This document shows, piece after piece, positions 6,534 through 7,530 of a stretch of 7,530 bases of DNA. Position 1 is the stretch's first letter, and each line of letters opens with the position of its first letter. The position numbers and the translations under genes are program-made. The stretch comes from Candidatus Sediminicultor secundus (GTDB lineage: Bacteria > Atribacterota > JS1 > SB-45 > 34-128): contig NCRO01000521.1 of assembly GCA_002849045.2 (NCBI GenBank), forward strand, positions 1-7,530. The letters run 5' to 3'. The notes beneath the pieces are model-generated. The model had not been told where the DNA came from, made no database searches, and was given only the letters and a program-made list of their open reading frames with translations.

Positions 6534-7503
6534 TAATTTCCTCCTGATATACAAATTTACCAACAGTTTCGGCAAGCGGTTCTTCGCTTTCAACGGCAAA
6601 TTTTATTGCTTTTCCTATCTCCTTTTGAATCTCTTGTTCTATTTTTTCTGCTTCTTCGAAAGATAATATATTTTCCTTAAAGAGCTTTGTTTTATATTTT
6701 TTGACCGGATCGTACATCTTCCTCCATTCTTCCTCTTCTCCTTTTGGTCTATAAGCACCCAAATCCCCTGCTGAATGCCCTGCTAACCGATAAGTTACGC
6801 ATTCTATAAAAACAGGACCTTCCCCCCGACGAATTCTTTCTACTGCTTTTTTAACCGTTTCATATACTTTAATTACATCTGTTCCATCAATGGTTTCTCC
6901 AGGCATTGCATAACTGCTCGCCCGATTAGATATCTTTTTTATTTTTTGATGTTGTTCTCTGTGTGTTGCTTCAGCATATTGATTATTTTCGCAAAGAAAT
7001 ATAATTGGTAGATTCCATACAGAAGCCATGTTTAGTGCCTCATGGAAAAAGCCTATATTAGTTGCTCCATCTCCAAAAATACTTAAAGTCACTATATCAT
7101 CTTTTTTTATTTGACTGGCTAAAGCTGAACCGGTAGCCAGACAAATATTACCCCCTACAATTCCACTTGCCACCGGCATTCCTCTTTTTGTATCAACCAG
7201 ATACATGCTTCCACTTCTCCCTTGATTTGTCCCGGTAACTTTACCGTAACATTCAGCCATAATATTTTTAGGAGAAGTTCCTCGGGCTAAATAATGACCG
7301 TGTCCTCGATGATTCGAAAAGATAATATCTTTTTCGGAAAGAGCCTCTATGGCACCAACTGCTACAGCCTCTCCTCCATGACAGGTATGTGAGTGTCCAT
7401 TTAATTTTCCACCCCGATATATTTGTTCAAGCTTATCTTCGAATTTACGAATTCTAATCATGGTTCTATACATGTTAATTTTCTGTTCTCTGCTTACCTT
7501 CAT
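6526..7503 (-). CDS. 2-oxo-acid/acetoin-type dehydrogenase E1 component, alpha subunit (AcoA/PdhA-like)
   Basis: This is a complete 325-residue E1 alpha subunit, the usual length for the AcoA-like branch. It binds the thiamine-diphosphate/Mg2+ pyrophosphate end in a heterotetramer with E1 beta. The N-terminal helix reads MYRTMIRIRKFE (11-22). NHRGHGHYLARG (64-75) carries the conserved active-site-region histidines. The cofactor motif runs from Gly144-Asp145-Gly146 to Asn173-Asn174. The loop YRLAGHSAGD (238-247) corresponds to the phosphorylation-loop region of pyruvate dehydrogenases. HTCHGGEA (39-46) and GRSGSMYL (95-102) deviate mildly from the commoner HxYxGQEA and GGSMH forms. The ATG at 7503 has only a poor, very close AAAGGG. 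The alternative Met11 would cut into the first helix, so the first Met is kept. The stop overlaps E1 beta by eight bases. Only 27 nt are visible upstream, so its promoter is unseen. The true substrate (acetoin, pyruvate or another 2-oxo compound) is unresolved. Confidence 0.94.
   Translation of the reverse strand: MKVSREQKINMYRTMIRIRKFEDKLEQIYRGGKLNGHSHTCHGGEAVAVGAIEALSEKDIIFSNHRGHGHYLARGTSPKNIMAECYGKVTGTNQGRSGSMYLVDTKRGMPVASGIVGGNICLATGSALASQIKKDDIVTLSIFGDGATNIGFFHEALNMASVWNLPIIFLCENNQYAEATHREQHQKIKKISNRASSYAMPGETIDGTDVIKVYETVKKAVERIRRGEGPVFIECVTYRLAGHSAGDLGAYRPKGEEEEWRKMYDPVKKYKTKLFKENILSFEEAEKIEQEIQKEIGKAIKFAVESEEPLAETVGKFVYQEEING
6540..6545 (-). promoter_or_regulatory. Ribosome binding site for E1 beta inside the E1 alpha coding end
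   Basis: AGGAGG on the minus strand, within the last E1 alpha codons (Gln-Glu-Glu), sits six bases before ATG 6533. Together with the eight-base gene overlap it points to coupled translation and equal subunit output. It decides between this start and the longer open frame. Confidence 0.8.
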
Positions 7504-7530
7504 ATCCCTTTCTCTTATCCTTACTTTTAT

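Noticed and set aside
6534..6599. 22-residue N-terminal extension of E1 beta
   Set aside because: It is inside the E1 alpha gene, lacks a ribosome site, and is not family-like. The start at 6533 has an ideal ribosome site and a standard N-terminus.

Overview
The window is an AT-rich bacterial segment (roughly one-third G+C by eye). Every gene supported by the sequence lies on the minus strand, so the array reads from high to low coordinates. Transcription order is: E1 alpha, E1 beta and E2 of a 2-oxo-acid/acetoin-type dehydrogenase complex (7503 to 4432), a 116-nt gap, a periplasmic sugar-type binding protein (4315 to 3308), a 252-nt gap, a double-domain ABC ATPase (3055 to 1553), a complete permease (1543 to 515), and a second permease that runs off the left edge (494 to 1). 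No RNA genes, insertion sequences or CRISPR arrays were seen. There are no unexplained gene-free stretches longer than 300 bases.

The first module is a thiamine-diphosphate E1 alpha/beta pair plus a one-lipoyl-domain E2 acyltransferase. The lipoyl lysine, the E3-binding domain and the HxxxDG catalytic motif are all visible. Subunit lengths and motifs resemble the acetoin dehydrogenase (AcoA/AcoB/AcoC) branch at least as much as pyruvate dehydrogenase, so the substrate cannot be fixed from sequence. No E3 (dihydrolipoamide dehydrogenase) is present. The second module is a CUT2-type importer with two different permeases, the architecture of the LsrABCD (autoinducer-2) and RhaSTPQ (rhamnose) systems. 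Its binding protein resembles LsrB overall but differs at most of the positions recalled as AI-2 contacts, so a different ligand is likely. Taken together, the layout suggests uptake of a small polyol, sugar or hydroxyketone, with oxidative cleavage of it or a derived ketone to acyl-CoA. This link is inference from co-orientation.

Regulatory structure sits in the two gaps. Between E2 and the binding protein is a pair of near-identical 15-bp repeats 31 bp apart, a plausible operator. Between the binding protein and the ATPase are a 16-bp stem-loop without a U tract and a near-consensus sigma-70 promoter (TTGATA, 17 bp, TATAAT). These could explain separate control of binding protein and membrane components.

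The binding protein has a Sec signal peptide but no lipobox cysteine, which points to a diderm with a periplasm. Low G+C plus this feature would fit groups such as Atribacterota, Thermotogota, Fusobacteriota or Halanaerobiales. The assignment is tentative.
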